Source of the DNA: Opitutaceae bacterium BACL24 MAG-120322-bin51
Lineage (GTDB): Bacteria > Verrucomicrobiota > Verrucomicrobiia > Opitutales > Coraliomargaritaceae
Assembly (NCBI GenBank): GCA_905182435.1
Contig: CAJJBN010000029.1
Span: 1 to 64,000, forward strand
Direction: 5' to 3'
DNA: 64,000 nt
The notes under the pieces are model-generated. The model ran no database searches. It was given only the letters and a program-made list of their open reading frames with translations, and had not been told where the DNA came from. Below, one piece after another: positions 34,744-44,122 of this stretch; position 1 is the stretch's first letter; every line of letters starts with the position of its first letter. The translations under genes were made by a program, and so were the position numbers.

Positions 34744-35139
34744 TTACTTAACATTCTCGGCGAGGCGCTGAAGGCGACCGGCGACGGACGCATCATACAC
34801 ATCGTCACCGACGCGCACACGCACACCGGCAATCAGAGAAGTATCTTGTTTCGTGACCGCAGTTACAGGGCGGCCATACATTTTGGAATAGGTTGCTTCA
34901 ATTGCCTTCAATGCTTCGTCACTCAAAGCCGCTGGAGTCGACACCACGGCCGTCTGCAGAGCGATCTCGCGACGGAGATAGTTCAGAAAGGTCTTGAGAA
35001 CCGTAAGATGATGGCGGTGTTGAACCTGCTTGAGGCCGGCGAGGACTTCGCCAACTTTGGCTTCAGTCACGACACCATTGTCCTTCGAGAGCTCGACGAG
35101 CTTCTTGGCTAAGCGGGTGATCTTTTGGTCGCGTTTCAT
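34744..35139 (-). CDS. atpH: ATP synthase F1 subunit delta (short form)
   Basis: A 131-residue peripheral-stalk subunit, shorter than the usual 175-180. The C-terminal part (VTKQDTSLIAGVRVRVGDDV then YDASVAGRLQRL) is the conserved end of the delta family, which contacts subunit b. The N-terminal six-helix domain that binds alpha is reduced: only about 100 residues precede the conserved end. The start MKRDQKITRLAKKLVEL fits, because the next upstream gene ends only 19 bp before. A short delta form appears to be a lineage feature and not a truncation. Confidence 0.82.
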   Translation of the reverse strand: MKRDQKITRLAKKLVELSKDNGVVTEAKVGEVLAGLKQVQHRHHLTVLKTFLNYLRREIALQTAVVSTPAALSDEALKAIEATYSKMYGRPVTAVTKQDTSLIAGVRVRVGDDVYDASVAGRLQRLAENVK

Positions 35140-35158
35140 CGGATAGAAAAACTAAGGA

Positions 35159-35876
35159 TTAGCTAGCAGTGCCAGCCAATTCCTTGGCAGCAGAATCGGA
35201 GAAGGTTTGTTTCTCAGCATCGGATAGATCACGAGAAAGTACCTTAGATGAAGTGGCCACCACCAGACGGGCAACTTCTTGACGCACATCAGAAAGCATC
35301 TTCTTGTGCTCAAGCTGTGTCGCTTCGCTTGCCTTACGGATGATCGCTTCGGCTTGTGCTGCAGCTTCTTGTGTCTTCTGCTCGATCATCTCCTTCGACT
35401 GTTCGCGGGACTCAGTCAGGATTTTTTGAGCTTCGATCGCAGCTTGCTTGATCTTCTCAGCGCGTTCGCGCTCAGCTTCAGCGAGTTGGGTCTTCATTTC
35501 TTCAGCATACTGAAGTCCGTCAGCGATCTTCTGCTGGCGCTCGTCGAGCGTCGCAGCGATCGGCTTAACCGCAAATTTATACAGGACGAACGCAACCAAG
35601 CAGAAATTTACCATCTGCGCGATTAGAGTCGGTCCATGTCACCCCGAACTTGTCGGCGATCTTCGTCAACTTGTTGCCTTCTGCTTTCGCAACTGCTTCG
35701 CTATGTTTAAGAACGGCCTCAGCGTGCTCTGCGATTTCGTGCGCGGTAGGATGTGCACCGAGCTCAGCCACCTCGGCAACTGAATCGCAGCGATGTGCAG
35801 CGTGTGCAGCGCCAGCGGCTACGAGACCGAGTGGTAATGAGAGTGCTAGTAGCAGAGTGATGAAAGTGGCCTTCAT
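35159..35876 (-). CDS. atpF: ATP synthase Fo subunit b, with N-terminal extension (one frameshift)
   Basis: Peripheral-stalk subunit linking Fo to F1. The conserved part is [18 protein letters not shown] (the membrane helix) followed by [20 protein letters not shown] and a long coiled coil to the end. Upstream, in another frame, lies [20 protein letters not shown], a signal-peptide-like leader, and about 65 residues rich in Ala, His and Glu ending [10 protein letters not shown]. The two halves join by a one-base shift near 35625, giving about 239 residues; standard b subunits have about 160-170 with no leader. The join is supported because KFGVTW..LIAQ reads like the usual start of subunit b. 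Confidence 0.85.
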
Positions 35877-35956
35877 AGAGAAAACGGGATTGGAAAGAAA
35901 AGAGTCAGAAAGTGCCGACGGCCCGAAGACCGCCGGCAAAGACTTAAGTATCCAGA

Positions 35957-36163
35957 TTAGCCAAGGAAGATCGCGAAGAACACGATCGCTTCAGCGAAAG
36001 CCATTGCGATAATGGACTGAACCAGCACTTTAGTGGCTGCTTCTGGGTTACGACCTACAGATTCACAAGCCTTAAGACCGATGAGGCCAATGCCGATAGG
36101 CACTGCAAGGGCTGCTGCTGCGACGTGAATCTTACCTGTAATTTCTGCGAGAATATCGAACAT
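35957..36163 (-). CDS. atpE: ATP synthase Fo subunit c
   Basis: A 68-residue proteolipid, a hairpin of two membrane helices that makes the rotor ring. The first helix carries the glycine-rich stretch AVPIGIGLIGLKACESV; the polar loop is GRNPEAA; the second helix has the ion-binding carboxylate Glu in MAFAEAIVFFAIF. The residues that usually accompany Na+ binding are not obvious in helix 1, so proton coupling is most likely. It lies between atpB and atpF as usual. Confidence 0.95.
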   Translation of the reverse strand: MFDILAEITGKIHVAAAALAVPIGIGLIGLKACESVGRNPEAATKVLVQSIIAMAFAEAIVFFAIFLG

Positions 36164-36251
36164 AATATGTATTATTGAGTTTTGTATTTAGTGTTTTCTG
36201 CGTCGTCCACGAATTGCTACATGGTCCCGAACGCGGAAAGGTTTTGAAAGT

Positions 36252-37159
36252 TTAGTGTGCTTCTTCGTCGTGGTTGGTCATCAGACCGATATAAATTGCG
36301 ACGAGCAAGGTGAAGATCAACGCCTGCACCACACCGACGAGCACTTCGTAGAAGTAAAAAGGAATCGGCACGATGTATGGCGCCAGACCAGTCATGCTAG
36401 TCAAAAGATTCTCACCACCGAAAACGTTGCCGAACAGACGGAACGAAAGGGAAACCGGGCGGAACGCGATCGAAACGACTTCAATCACAGCCCACCAGCA
36501 GGAAAATCGGAGCGAGCAGAATATAGATCGCTGCCGGTGTTTCCTTCTTGTCCGCCTTGTTACCGAAGAGCTCCCAGATGAAGAACTTCGGGCCGGCAAC
36601 TTTCAGACTGATGATCAACCATGCGAGCATTGCGACCAGCGCCATACCCAAGGTAGAATTCAAATCCGCATTCGCAGGACGCATCCAGTAACTGAAGTGC
36701 CCGTGGTCATCATACATGACCAAACACTCCCACACCTGGAATCAAGCCACTCCAATTGTGAAGCAAAATGTAGATGAACAGACCGATCAGCAGCGGAAAT
36801 GTCATCGGAAATGCCTTCTTACCGACGATCGGCAGCAACAAACCACGCAGCCCCTCGATCAAACTTTCAACGACCGCTTGTCCCTTACTGGGGATCAGCG
36901 TCGGAGTCCCTACCGCCCAGCGGATCAGCAAAATGAATGCGATCGATATCGCCCATGTCGTTGCAATCGAATTCGTCAGCGGCAGACCAAAGATCTCCGT
37001 CAAATTGTAAGGCGACGCGCTAACGCCACCCTCTGCCGCTTGCAGAGATGTCACTGTTCCAGAAAGGAAGAGAAAGGTTGGTAGTAGTTTGTTCAAGAAG
37101 AACTTAAAAAGAGAGTTGTTTTTTGCGGCTAAGAAACCACTGGAACGGCGAACTTGCAT
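36252..37159 (-). CDS. atpB: ATP synthase Fo subunit a (two frameshifts)
   Basis: The stator proton channel, repaired length about 302 residues. The essential arginine is in [17 protein letters not shown] near the C-terminus, and the last helix [18 protein letters not shown] is typical. The protein starts in one frame (to FGH near 36715), continues in a second ([20 protein letters not shown] to about 36495) and ends in a third ([15 protein letters not shown]). The N-terminus ([20 protein letters not shown] then [20 protein letters not shown]) looks like a cleaved signal peptide, unusual in E. coli-type subunit a. First gene of the operon. Two indels in an essential gene point to sequence error. 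Confidence 0.85.
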
Positions 37160-37315
37160 GTCGCCGCAAAGTTGTTGCGTCAATAACCGAATGCTTTTTT
37201 TAGTACCCTAGTCATTGAGCAGTAGCTTATATATCCTATCACTCTCACTGCGTCGTATCTAAACTTGCCCCGCGCGGCACAACAGCTAATCCTTTTTTAA
37301 TCAACAGTATTCATC

Positions 37316-37546
37316 ATGAGTAGTCCCACCAATCTTACTGACAGTATCGCACGCCTTCGTGACCGCAAAGGCGGCTCTGATATCGTCAGCGGGCAACGCC
37401 CAGCACGAAAGCCACCTGCGCCGCGCAACAGACCAAGCAGCGACCGCCGATTCGCTACGGATACCTTCATGTTGTTTGCCTACGCGCTGCTAGGTATAGC
37501 GACCGTCTGCCAGCTGATCCTGATCGTCTGGCTGGATATTATTTAG
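37316..37546 (+). CDS. hypothetical small membrane protein
   Basis: A 76-residue protein: residues 1-48 are polar and basic (ARKPPAPRNRPSSDRR), then one membrane helix (FMLFAYALLGIATVCQLILI). It is divergent from the ATP synthase operon. Not recognised as a known family. The clean single-helix C-tail layout and an ATG 30-50 bp after an AT-rich promoter-like region support a real gene, but its shortness keeps confidence moderate. The 39-bp repeat array begins directly after its stop. Confidence 0.55.
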   Translation: MSSPTNLTDSIARLRDRKGGSDIVSGQRPARKPPAPRNRPSSDRRFATDTFMLFAYALLGIATVCQLILIVWLDII

Positions 37547-37548
37547 CT

Positions 37549-37945
37549 GCTACCTGGTCAATACTTCAGTTGTTGTGATCACAGCTTGCTGTCTGGTAAA
37601 TGTTCCAGCTGTTGTGATCACAGTTTGCTGTCTGGTAAATGTTCCAGCTGTTGTGACCACAGCTTGCTGTCTGGTAAATGTTCCAGCTGTTGTGACCACA
37701 GCTTGCTGTCTGGTAAATGTTCCAGCTGTTGTGATCACAGTTTGCTGTCTGGTAAATGTTCCAGCTGTTGTGATCACAGCTTGCTACCTGGTAAATACTC
37801 CAGTTGTTGTGATCACAGCTTGCAGTCTGGTAAATGTTCCAGCTGTTGTGATCACAGTTTGCTGTCTGGTAAATGTTCCAGCTGTTGTGATCACAGCTTG
37901 CTACCTGGTAAATACTCCAGTTGTTGTGATCACAGCTTAATGTCT
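37549..37945. repeat. 39-bp tandem array, ten copies
   Basis: Ten consecutive 39-bp units, with phase positions at 37571, 37610, 37649 and so on to 37922. The consensus contains GCTGTTGTGATCACAGCTTG followed by CTGTCTGGTAAATGTTCCA. Each unit holds the perfect 10-bp dyad TGTGATCACA (two copies have TGACCACA) and a CTGG-8-CCAG hairpin. Because 39 is divisible by three, long open frames appear on both strands; these are artefacts. It lies between two 3' ends (the small membrane gene and trmB). Confidence 0.9.
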
Positions 37946-38066
37946 GGAGGGAAACGCTCTGTCGTTTCCGCCGAATCAACGAATGGCCTAAATCACTGCA
38001 TGGAAATGACGGAGCCTTGGCTCTAAGAGTGTCGCTGCGCTCGGAACCCTCCAACATTTACATGCG
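37946..38066. repeat. two-hairpin element, copy B
   Basis: The element starts GGAGGG, has hairpin GGAAACG/CGTTTCC with loop CTCTGT (37950-37969), a GGAAATGACGGAG segment at 38002, outer CCCTCC at 38047-38052 and the tail AACATTTACATGCG. Compared with copy A at 15349, the first stem has changed C to A and the partner G to T, keeping the pairing. The second hairpin is altered by an insert. Confidence 0.7.
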
Positions 38067-38091
38067 TCTCATTGCCCTTGCCCGACTCAAA

Positions 38092-38688
38092 CTAAACCCG
38101 ACGCGCCACCACCGAATGGTAGCCATCCATCAATTCCTGGAAATACGTCTCCATTTCGTGCGGCCACTCTGCCGCCGTGTCGATCTCCCACTCCGGGTGC
38201 GCCTGCAAATGCTCCACAGTCCACTCGTAGTAGGGCAAATCGTCTGATCGAAAGCAAAACCGCCCGCCCAGATCCGTGCGCCGCGCCACCTCATCTAGAA
38301 ATCCAGTTTGCACCATACGACGGCGATGGTGCTTCGCTTTAGGCCAAGGATCGGGAAACAATAGCACCGTCATATCAAAGCGGATCCGCTCTGGCAGCAC
38401 TTCTAGAAATTCACCCAACTCTGCTTTGAAGAAATGCAGATTCTGCAGCTGGCGCTTATCCCGCTTATCCAGCCCTTTGCGAATCCGCCATGAGATAAGG
38501 TCAATTCCCACACAGGTTTGCTCGAGGTTTTCTTCTGCGTAACTCGTGAGCCAGTGCCCATGCCCACAGCCAGCTTCAAACAGGATACGATCCACTCCTG
38601 CAAAGGCAGCGTCACATTCCACCTTTAATGCGGCTTTACGCTCTGTTATTTTTTCCAATTCACGGGCATGCGCTGCTGAAATTTCCAT
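38092..38688 (-). CDS. trmB: tRNA (guanine-N7-)-methyltransferase
   Basis: A 198-residue SAM-dependent enzyme that methylates G46 in tRNA variable loops. SAM motif I is [17 protein letters not shown], motif II contains [14 protein letters not shown], and the family signature [20 protein letters not shown] is intact. The final segment ([16 protein letters not shown]) is also typical. It stands alone between two repeat blocks. Its start at 38688 is preceded by no ribosome-binding site. Confidence 0.94.
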   Translation of the reverse strand: MEISAAHARELEKITERKAALKVECDAAFAGVDRILFEAGCGHGHWLTSYAEENLEQTCVGIDLISWRIRKGLDKRDKRQLQNLHFFKAELGEFLEVLPERIRFDMTVLLFPDPWPKAKHHRRRMVQTGFLDEVARRTDLGGRFCFRSDDLPYYEWTVEHLQAHPEWEIDTAAEWPHEMETYFQELMDGYHSVVARRV

Positions 38689-38781
38689 ATTGCCCGTTTA
38701 TGCACCGCCACACTCCACAAGGTCAAGGCAGTTGAGACCCCCCGATCCCCCGTCTCACCACACAGGCCACCAAACAATCTA

Positions 38782-38837
38782 GCCTCGATCTGTTAGCGGG
38801 GTGCACCATGTAGCCTCGATCGACAGATCGGGGACAC
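38782..38837. repeat. 28-bp direct repeat pair before the 87-bp array
   Basis: TAGCCTCGATCTGTTAGCGG (38782) and TAGCCTCGATCGACAGATCG (38811) begin two similar units that both end GGGG-TG/AC-CACC. The second can form a CGATC-GATCG hairpin. They lie directly before the 87-bp array. Confidence 0.55.
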
Positions 38838-39179
38838 CGTAGCGACTGGCTTTACGCCAGGAAACGTAGCATCCGACGATACCCTAATCCAGATCGCGGG
38901 ATCAACCCGCTCGCTACAATTCACCGTAGCGACTGGCTTTACGCCAGGAAACGTAGCATCCGACGATACCCTAATCCAGATCGCGGAATCACCCGCTCGC
39001 GACAATTTAGCGTAGCGACTGGCTTTACGCCAGGAAACGTAGCATCCGACGATACCCTAATCCAGATCGCGGGATCAACCCGCTCGCTACAATTCACCGT
39101 AGCGACTGGCTTTACGCCAGGAAACGTAGCATCCGCCCCTACCCTAATCCAGATCGCGGCATCAACCCGCTCGCTACGA
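38838..39179. repeat. 87-bp tandem array, four copies, each with three nested dyads
   Basis: Units begin at 38838, 38925, 39011 and 39098 with CGTAGCGACTGGCTTTACGC. Each unit has hairpin CTGGC-TTTAC-GCCAG, hairpin GCGGG-ATCAA-CCCGC (one copy weakened), and outer complementary ends GTAGCGA and TCGCTAC. The array lies between the phoR stop and the trmB start, both on the minus strand. Confidence 0.88.
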
Positions 39180-39191
39180 CTATTCCCCCGG

Positions 39192-40470
39192 CTACGACTG
39201 CACGTAGGGCAGGCTAAAATGAAACGCCGCCCCCTGCCCCGCTTCGCTCTCAACCGAGACACTGCCACCATGCTGTTGCACAATATGTTTGATAATGCTC
39301 AAGCCTAGGCCCGTGCCGCCACTGTCACGCGAACGCCCTTTATCTACCCGATAAAAACGCTCAAAAATATGTGGTACGTCCTTAGCGGGAATTCCTGGCC
39401 CATCATCCGCAACCGTACATTGGATCAAATCATTCGCATCATCATACCGAACACTCACGGCCAGCAGGGTAAAGTCAGGTGCATAGCGAAACCCATTTTC
39501 GATTAGATTATCAAACACTTGCTGAATCCTAAAGCGATCAAAGGCGAACTCCCCGACCCGCTCATCAAAGTCTAACTTCAACACCTGCCCCTCTGGATTA
39601 AGGCGCAAGCGATACGGCTCTAACATCTCTTCTAGCAATTGCTGTAGCGACTGCACCGAAGGCTGTATCTGCTCGGACTGTGACTCCAAGCGCGACAACT
39701 CCAGCAAGTCCTCAACTAACACATGCAGACGCTGTGCATTATTCACAATCTTATCCAAAAAACGCGCCCGCGTCTCGACTGGTAAGGTCGCATGATCCTC
39801 CACCAGCGTTTCCGCAAAGCCCTTGATAATCGTTAAAGGCGTGCGCAACTCATGCGATACATTGGCCACAAAATCACGACGAACCACCTCCAGGCTCTTC
39901 AACCGCGTGATATCATGCAGCACCAACAGGGTCGACTTTCGCATCCTGCGCAGATACCCCACGCACCTCCGCACACGACACCTCAAACCAAAGAACCTCC
40001 CCCTGCCGCTCCACACTCACCTCCTGCTGCTTTAAACTGCGATCTCCACGGTACGCACTCAAAAAATCCAACAAGCTAGCAGAGCGCAACGCGGTTTCCA
40101 GCCGTGCCCCCTTCAGCGCTCGCGCTCGTTGAAATAGGCGCTGAGCCGAATCATTCACAAACTCGATCACATGCTCATCATTAAAGATAATCACCGCCTC
40201 CTGAATCGAGCCCAACATCGCCTCCAACTGTTTCGGATGCCCCGATTCCACGTCGGCATAACCACGATAGCGATCAATCAAGCCATTCGTCTCCTTGATC
40301 AGCCCATCAAACCCCAAACGCTTCAACATCGAAGATGGTTCATTCACCAACATACAACGATTCAGGCGCACCGCATCCTGTAACTCACGCGCGATACGCC
40401 GGGTCTTCAACGCCGTCGTCAAAAGCACGATCAAAGCCGCACACAGCAGCAAACTCAGAAAAATAACCAT
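39192..40470 (-). CDS. PhoR-like sensor histidine kinase (one frameshift)
   Basis: Membrane sensor kinase of about 426 residues once repaired. A single N-terminal helix (FLSLLLCAALIVLLTTAL) is followed by a PAS domain (EAVIIFNDEHVIEFVNDSAQ). The dimerisation/phosphoacceptor block is FVANVSHELRTPLTIIKGFA with the phospho-His, then N box FDNLIENGFRY and G boxes DDGPGIP and GGTGLGLSIIKHIV. The frame changes near 39945, between the PAS part and the LLVLHDITRL linker. It overlaps phoB by one base (TAATG). The PAS plus short anchor form resembles PhoR, but no pst genes are near, so phosphate sensing is an inference. Confidence 0.82.
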
Positions 40471-41171
40471 TAGATATCGACGGCACGGTAGCCGACCCCG
40501 CGAACGGTCTCAATCAAATGTGCATACGGGCCCAACTTTTCTCGCACACGGCGTACGTGCGTGTCGACCGTGCGCGTCTCTATATCCGTGTCATAGTTCC
40601 AAACAGCCACGAGCAAGTGCTCCCGCGACTGCACCCGCCCCTTGCGCTCCATCAGTAGTTGTAACAAACGAAACTCGGTCGCAGTCAGGATCACCTCAAC
40701 GCCATCGATACTCAACTGATGTAACTCTGCATCAATCACCACCCCGCTGATTTCGATACGCATGGACTTAGTAGTCTGAGTCACTGTCGCGCTACGTGCT
40801 AGAAGCTTCCCCACCCGAATCGATAGCTCCTTCATGTTAAACGGCTTAGGCAAATAATCGTCCGCACCCAGCTCCAAGCCTTGAATCCGATCTTCGGTTT
40901 CACCACGCGCTGTCAGAAAAATGATAGGGACGTTCTTCAGTAACGGATCGGCGCGCGCCATGCGGCACAGCTGCAAACCACTCAGCTCAGGCATCATGAT
41001 ATCAAAAATCATAATCTCAGGCTCAAAGTCGCGCGCAGTACTGGCAAATAACAAAGGATCATTCAATACCTGACAGCGATAGCCCTCCTGCTCGAATTTA
41101 TACTTCAGTAACTCTGTGACATCAGGCTCATCATCGACGACTAGGATACGCTGGGCTTTAAGAGTATGCAT
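40470..41171 (-). CDS. winged-helix response regulator, OmpR/PhoB family
   Basis: A 233-residue transcription factor. The receiver domain has the acidic pair VDDEP at 13-17, the phosphoacceptor Asp57 in EIMIFDIMMPELSG, the switch Thr in IFLTARGE and Lys in YLPKPFN. The C-terminal winged helix reads LTATEFRLLQLLMERKGRVQ with the recognition segment TRTVDTHVRRVREKLGP. It forms a two-gene unit with the downstream kinase. Close to PhoB in form, but the ligand is unproven. Its 1-kb upstream region contains the 115-bp repeat array. Confidence 0.9.
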   Translation of the reverse strand: MHTLKAQRILVVDDEPDVTELLKYKFEQEGYRCQVLNDPLLFASTARDFEPEIMIFDIMMPELSGLQLCRMARADPLLKNVPIIFLTARGETEDRIQGLELGADDYLPKPFNMKELSIRVGKLLARSATVTQTTKSMRIEISGVVIDAELHQLSIDGVEVILTATEFRLLQLLMERKGRVQSREHLLVAVWNYDTDIETRTVDTHVRRVREKLGPYAHLIETVRGVGYRAVDI

Positions 41172-41325
41172 ACTATGGAATTAAGAGTAATGTATAACAA
41201 GCGTTCACCATCGAGAAGCAATGATCGATCTTTGGGCACTTACACATTTCGCTAAAACGAAAATAAGTCGCTCTACGTCAACGCATAAACACTTAGGCAG
41301 AAGAGACTCAAGCGATTTTACCCAG

Positions 41326-41343
41326 CCGTCACACGATTGTCAC
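41326..41343 (+). promoter_or_regulatory. possible Pho-box-like direct repeat
   Basis: CCGTCAC-ACGA-TTGTCAC has the spacing of a Pho box (two 7-mers, 4-bp gap), 155 bp upstream of the response-regulator start but on the opposite strand. Weak match to CTGTCAT; listed only as a candidate. Confidence 0.2.
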
Positions 41344-41426
41344 CGCCACGACACAAACACGCGCTCGATCCGTACGCGCCGCACAGCACAGCCTCGTGCG
41401 CTGTTTAGGGATAGGCGACTGAAATG

Positions 41427-42074
41427 AAGGAGTGTGGGCGACCCGCCCACATTGATCCTGCATGGCTGCAAAGGAGGGCGAGTCGCCCTCCCTCCTTTAA
41501 AGCAAGCGACAGGCGACTGAGATAATGAACCATGGACCGCAAAAAGGAGTGTGGGCGACCCGCCCACATTGATCCTGCATGGCTACAAAGGAGGGCGAGT
41601 CGCCCTCCCTCCTTTAAAGCAAGCGACAGGCGACTGAAAATAAACCATGGACCGCAAAAGGAGTGTGGGCGACCCGCCCACATTGATCCTGCATGGCTGC
41701 AAAGGAGGGCGAGTCGCCCTCCCTCCTTTAAAGCAAGCGACAGGCGGCTGAATATGAACCATGGACCGCAAAAAGGAGTGTGGGCGACCCGCCCACATTG
41801 ATCCTGCATGGCTACAAAGGAGGGCGAGTCGCCCTCCCTCCTTTAAAGCAAGCGACAGGCGGCTGAATATGAACCATGGACCGCAAAAAGGAGTGTGGGC
41901 GACCCGCCCACATTGATCCTGCATGGCTGCAAAGGAGGGCGAGTCGCCCTCCCTCCTTTAAAGCAAGCGACAGGCGGCTGAGAATGAACCATGGACCGCA
42001 AAAGGAGTGTGGGCGACCCGCCCACATTGATCCTGCGGGGCTGTAAAGGAGGGCGGGTCGCCCTCCCTCCTTTC
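41427..42074. repeat. 115-bp tandem array, six copies, double-hairpin units
   Basis: Units begin with AAGGAGTGTGGGCGACCCGC at 41427, 41544, 41658, 41773, 41888 and 42002 (spacing 114-117). Each has hairpin GTGGGCG-ACC-CGCCCAC, a second near-perfect palindrome GGAGGGCGA-G-TCGCCCTCC, and outer complementary ends AAAGGAG and CTCCTTT. Open frames across it (for example minus strand 41405-41809) are repeat artefacts. It lies between the 3' end of mnmG and the response-regulator gene. A variant pair lies at 63003-63246. Confidence 0.92.
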
Positions 42075-42180
42075 ACATTAATCGACGAAAGCCTGCTTAG
42101 GGGATTACACGCTCCATCTAGGATGCAAGGATCACTCCACTCCCCCTCCCCCGAACTCGCGAAAAAAAAGCAGCTGTCCG

Positions 42181-44122
42181 CTACGCCTTTTTCTTGTTCG
42201 CGCGGCGTGCCTCCAGATGCACCATTAGGATACTGATATCCGCAGGATTCACGCCACTGATACGATTGGCCTGACCCAGCGTGCGCGGCATAATCTCGAT
42301 CAACTTTTGCGCACTTTCACTGCGCAGGCCTTTGACGTTGGCGTAAGTGAAGTCGTCCGGAATACGGATGTGGTCGATGTGCTTCATCTTCTCAATCTGC
42401 TTTCTCTCACGTTCAAGATAACCCTTGAAAACCACGCGGTAGTGCACCTCTCCACGCACCTCTTTAGATTCAGCTTTTAACTCTTGCGGGAAATCGTCCT
42501 GCGAATGAGAACGGCGCAGATGAAGCGCATAGCTCTCCCCTGCCCTACGCTCGACTTCCAGCCGCTGCGTCCACTCCACAACCTTGGCGGCTTTCAGCCT
42601 TAATTCTCTTTAATCGCTCATCATCAACGAGTTGCAACCTAGACGAATGCTCCAACAAGCGTATCTCAGCGCTCGGATGATTAAACAATAGTCGGTGTTC
42701 GGCACGACTGGAAAACATCCGATATGGCTCTTTGGTTCCCTTGGTAACTAGATCGTCGATCAGTACGCCCAAATACGCCTCGTGACGCTTGAGCACTAAT
42801 GGCTCACTGCCGCGCAACTTCTGCACTGCATTCACGCCCGCAATAAGGCCCTGGCCTGCCGCCTCCTCATAGCCAGAAGTACCGTTGATCTGGCCGGCGA
42901 AGAATAAGTTCTCCACCTTCTTTGACTCAAGCGTCGGGAAGAGTTGTGTCGGCGGCGCAAAGTCATACTCCACCGCATACGCCGGGCGTAGCATGTGAAC
43001 TTTCTCCAGGCCGTCGATACTGCGCAGCATGTCTAACTGGACGCCAAAAGGTAAACTGGTTGAGAGCCCATTGATATACCATTCGTTGGTATTGCGCCCT
43101 TCTGGCTCAAGAAATAGCATATGCCGTTCCTTGTCAGCAAAGCGCACGAACTTATCTTCAATACTTGGGCAGTAGCGCGGCCCAGTGCCCTCGATCTGCC
43201 CCGAGTACATCGGCGACAAGTGCAAATTATCCGTTACCACCTGCCGCGTCTCCGCCCCGGTGTAAGTCATCCAGCAAGACACTTGATCTTTACCCGGCAA
43301 CCACCCCAGCTTGCGTTGGCCCGGATGTTGCACATGGAACAATTCATGTTCCGACTCACGGGCGCCCTGTTCGGATTGTTCCACGTGGAACACATTATCC
43401 ACTCCGCGGGTATCGTAAAAAGCAAACAAGGTCGGCTCAGGATCGCCCTGCTGCTCTTCGAGTTGGCTAAAATCGATACTGCTGCCCAAAATACGTGCGG
43501 GCGTGCCAGTTTTAAGACGCTCGAGCTCGATACCCGCTTCTTGAAAAGATGCCGAGAGCCCTTCCGCCGAGACATCCCCCATCCGTCCGCCCTTATTGGT
43601 GTTCTTGCCGACGTGCATCAAGCCACGCAGAAACGTACCTGTGGTGACCACCACCGTCTTGGCATAGAAATCGACATCGAGGTTGGTTCGCACGCCCACC
43701 ACTCGCCCATCCTTATAGATCAGTCCCTGCACCATCGCCTGAAACAGGTCGAGGTTGGCCTGCAACTCCAGCACGTGCTTCATCCGGTACTGATACGCCT
43801 TCTTATCGCACTGCGCCCGTGGCGCCTGCACCGCGGGCCCCTTAGAAGCATTCAACAAACGAAACTGTATCGCCGTAGTATCCGTATTGATTGCCATCTC
43901 ACCACCCAGCGCATCGATCTCGCGCACCATGTGACCCTTAGCCTGGCCACCAATCGCTGGATTGCAGCTCATTTGAGCGACGGTATCTAAATTGCCTGTC
44001 AGCATCAAGACATCGGCACCCAGCCGCGCAGCAGCAAGGGCGGCTTCACAGCCCGCATGGCCTGCGCCGCAGACAATCACATCGTAGGGCTGTTTCGGCC
44101 CGAATTTTAATCCACCACTCAT
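42181..44122 (-). CDS. mnmG: tRNA uridine 5-carboxymethylaminomethyl modification enzyme MnmG (GidA), one frameshift
   Basis: FAD-dependent partner of MnmE that installs the carboxymethylaminomethyl group on U34 of tRNAs. The FAD Rossmann fold ([20 protein letters not shown]) opens the protein, and the signatures [20 protein letters not shown] and [18 protein letters not shown] are intact. The C-terminal tRNA-binding domain ([20 protein letters not shown]) lies in another frame after a one-base shift near 42570. An insertion of about 35 residues (around 240-275) absent from E. coli MnmG contains FHVEQ and FHVQH, encoded by parS-like palindromes. The ATG overlaps the mnmE stop (ATGA), fixing the start at 44122. 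Confidence 0.93.
43326..43341. other. degenerate parS-like site in mnmG
   Basis: TGTTGCACATGGAACA differs at two positions from the perfect palindrome 51 bp further on. It encodes part of FHVQH in MnmG. Confidence 0.5.
43377..43392. other. parS-like centromere site in mnmG
   Basis: TGTTCCACGTGGAACA is a perfect 16-bp palindrome matching the chromosomal parS consensus bound by ParB (the form used in pseudomonads; Bacillus has TGTTTCACGTGAAACA). It lies inside the mnmG coding region and reads FHVEQ in the protein. parS sites cluster near the replication origin in many bacteria. Confidence 0.75.

Noticed and set aside
37566-38057. Long open frames over the 39-bp array on both strands
   Set aside because: The 39-bp unit is a multiple of three, so open frames arise automatically; the proteins would be low-complexity repeats and no start or coding signal is evident.
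37549-39179. CRISPR array interpretation of the tandem repeats
   Set aside because: There are no unique spacers; units are contiguous and internally palindromic, and no cas genes are present.
41405-42076. Repeat-containing open frames over the 115-bp array
   Set aside because: They translate the hairpin units in several phases and are explained by the DNA repeat.
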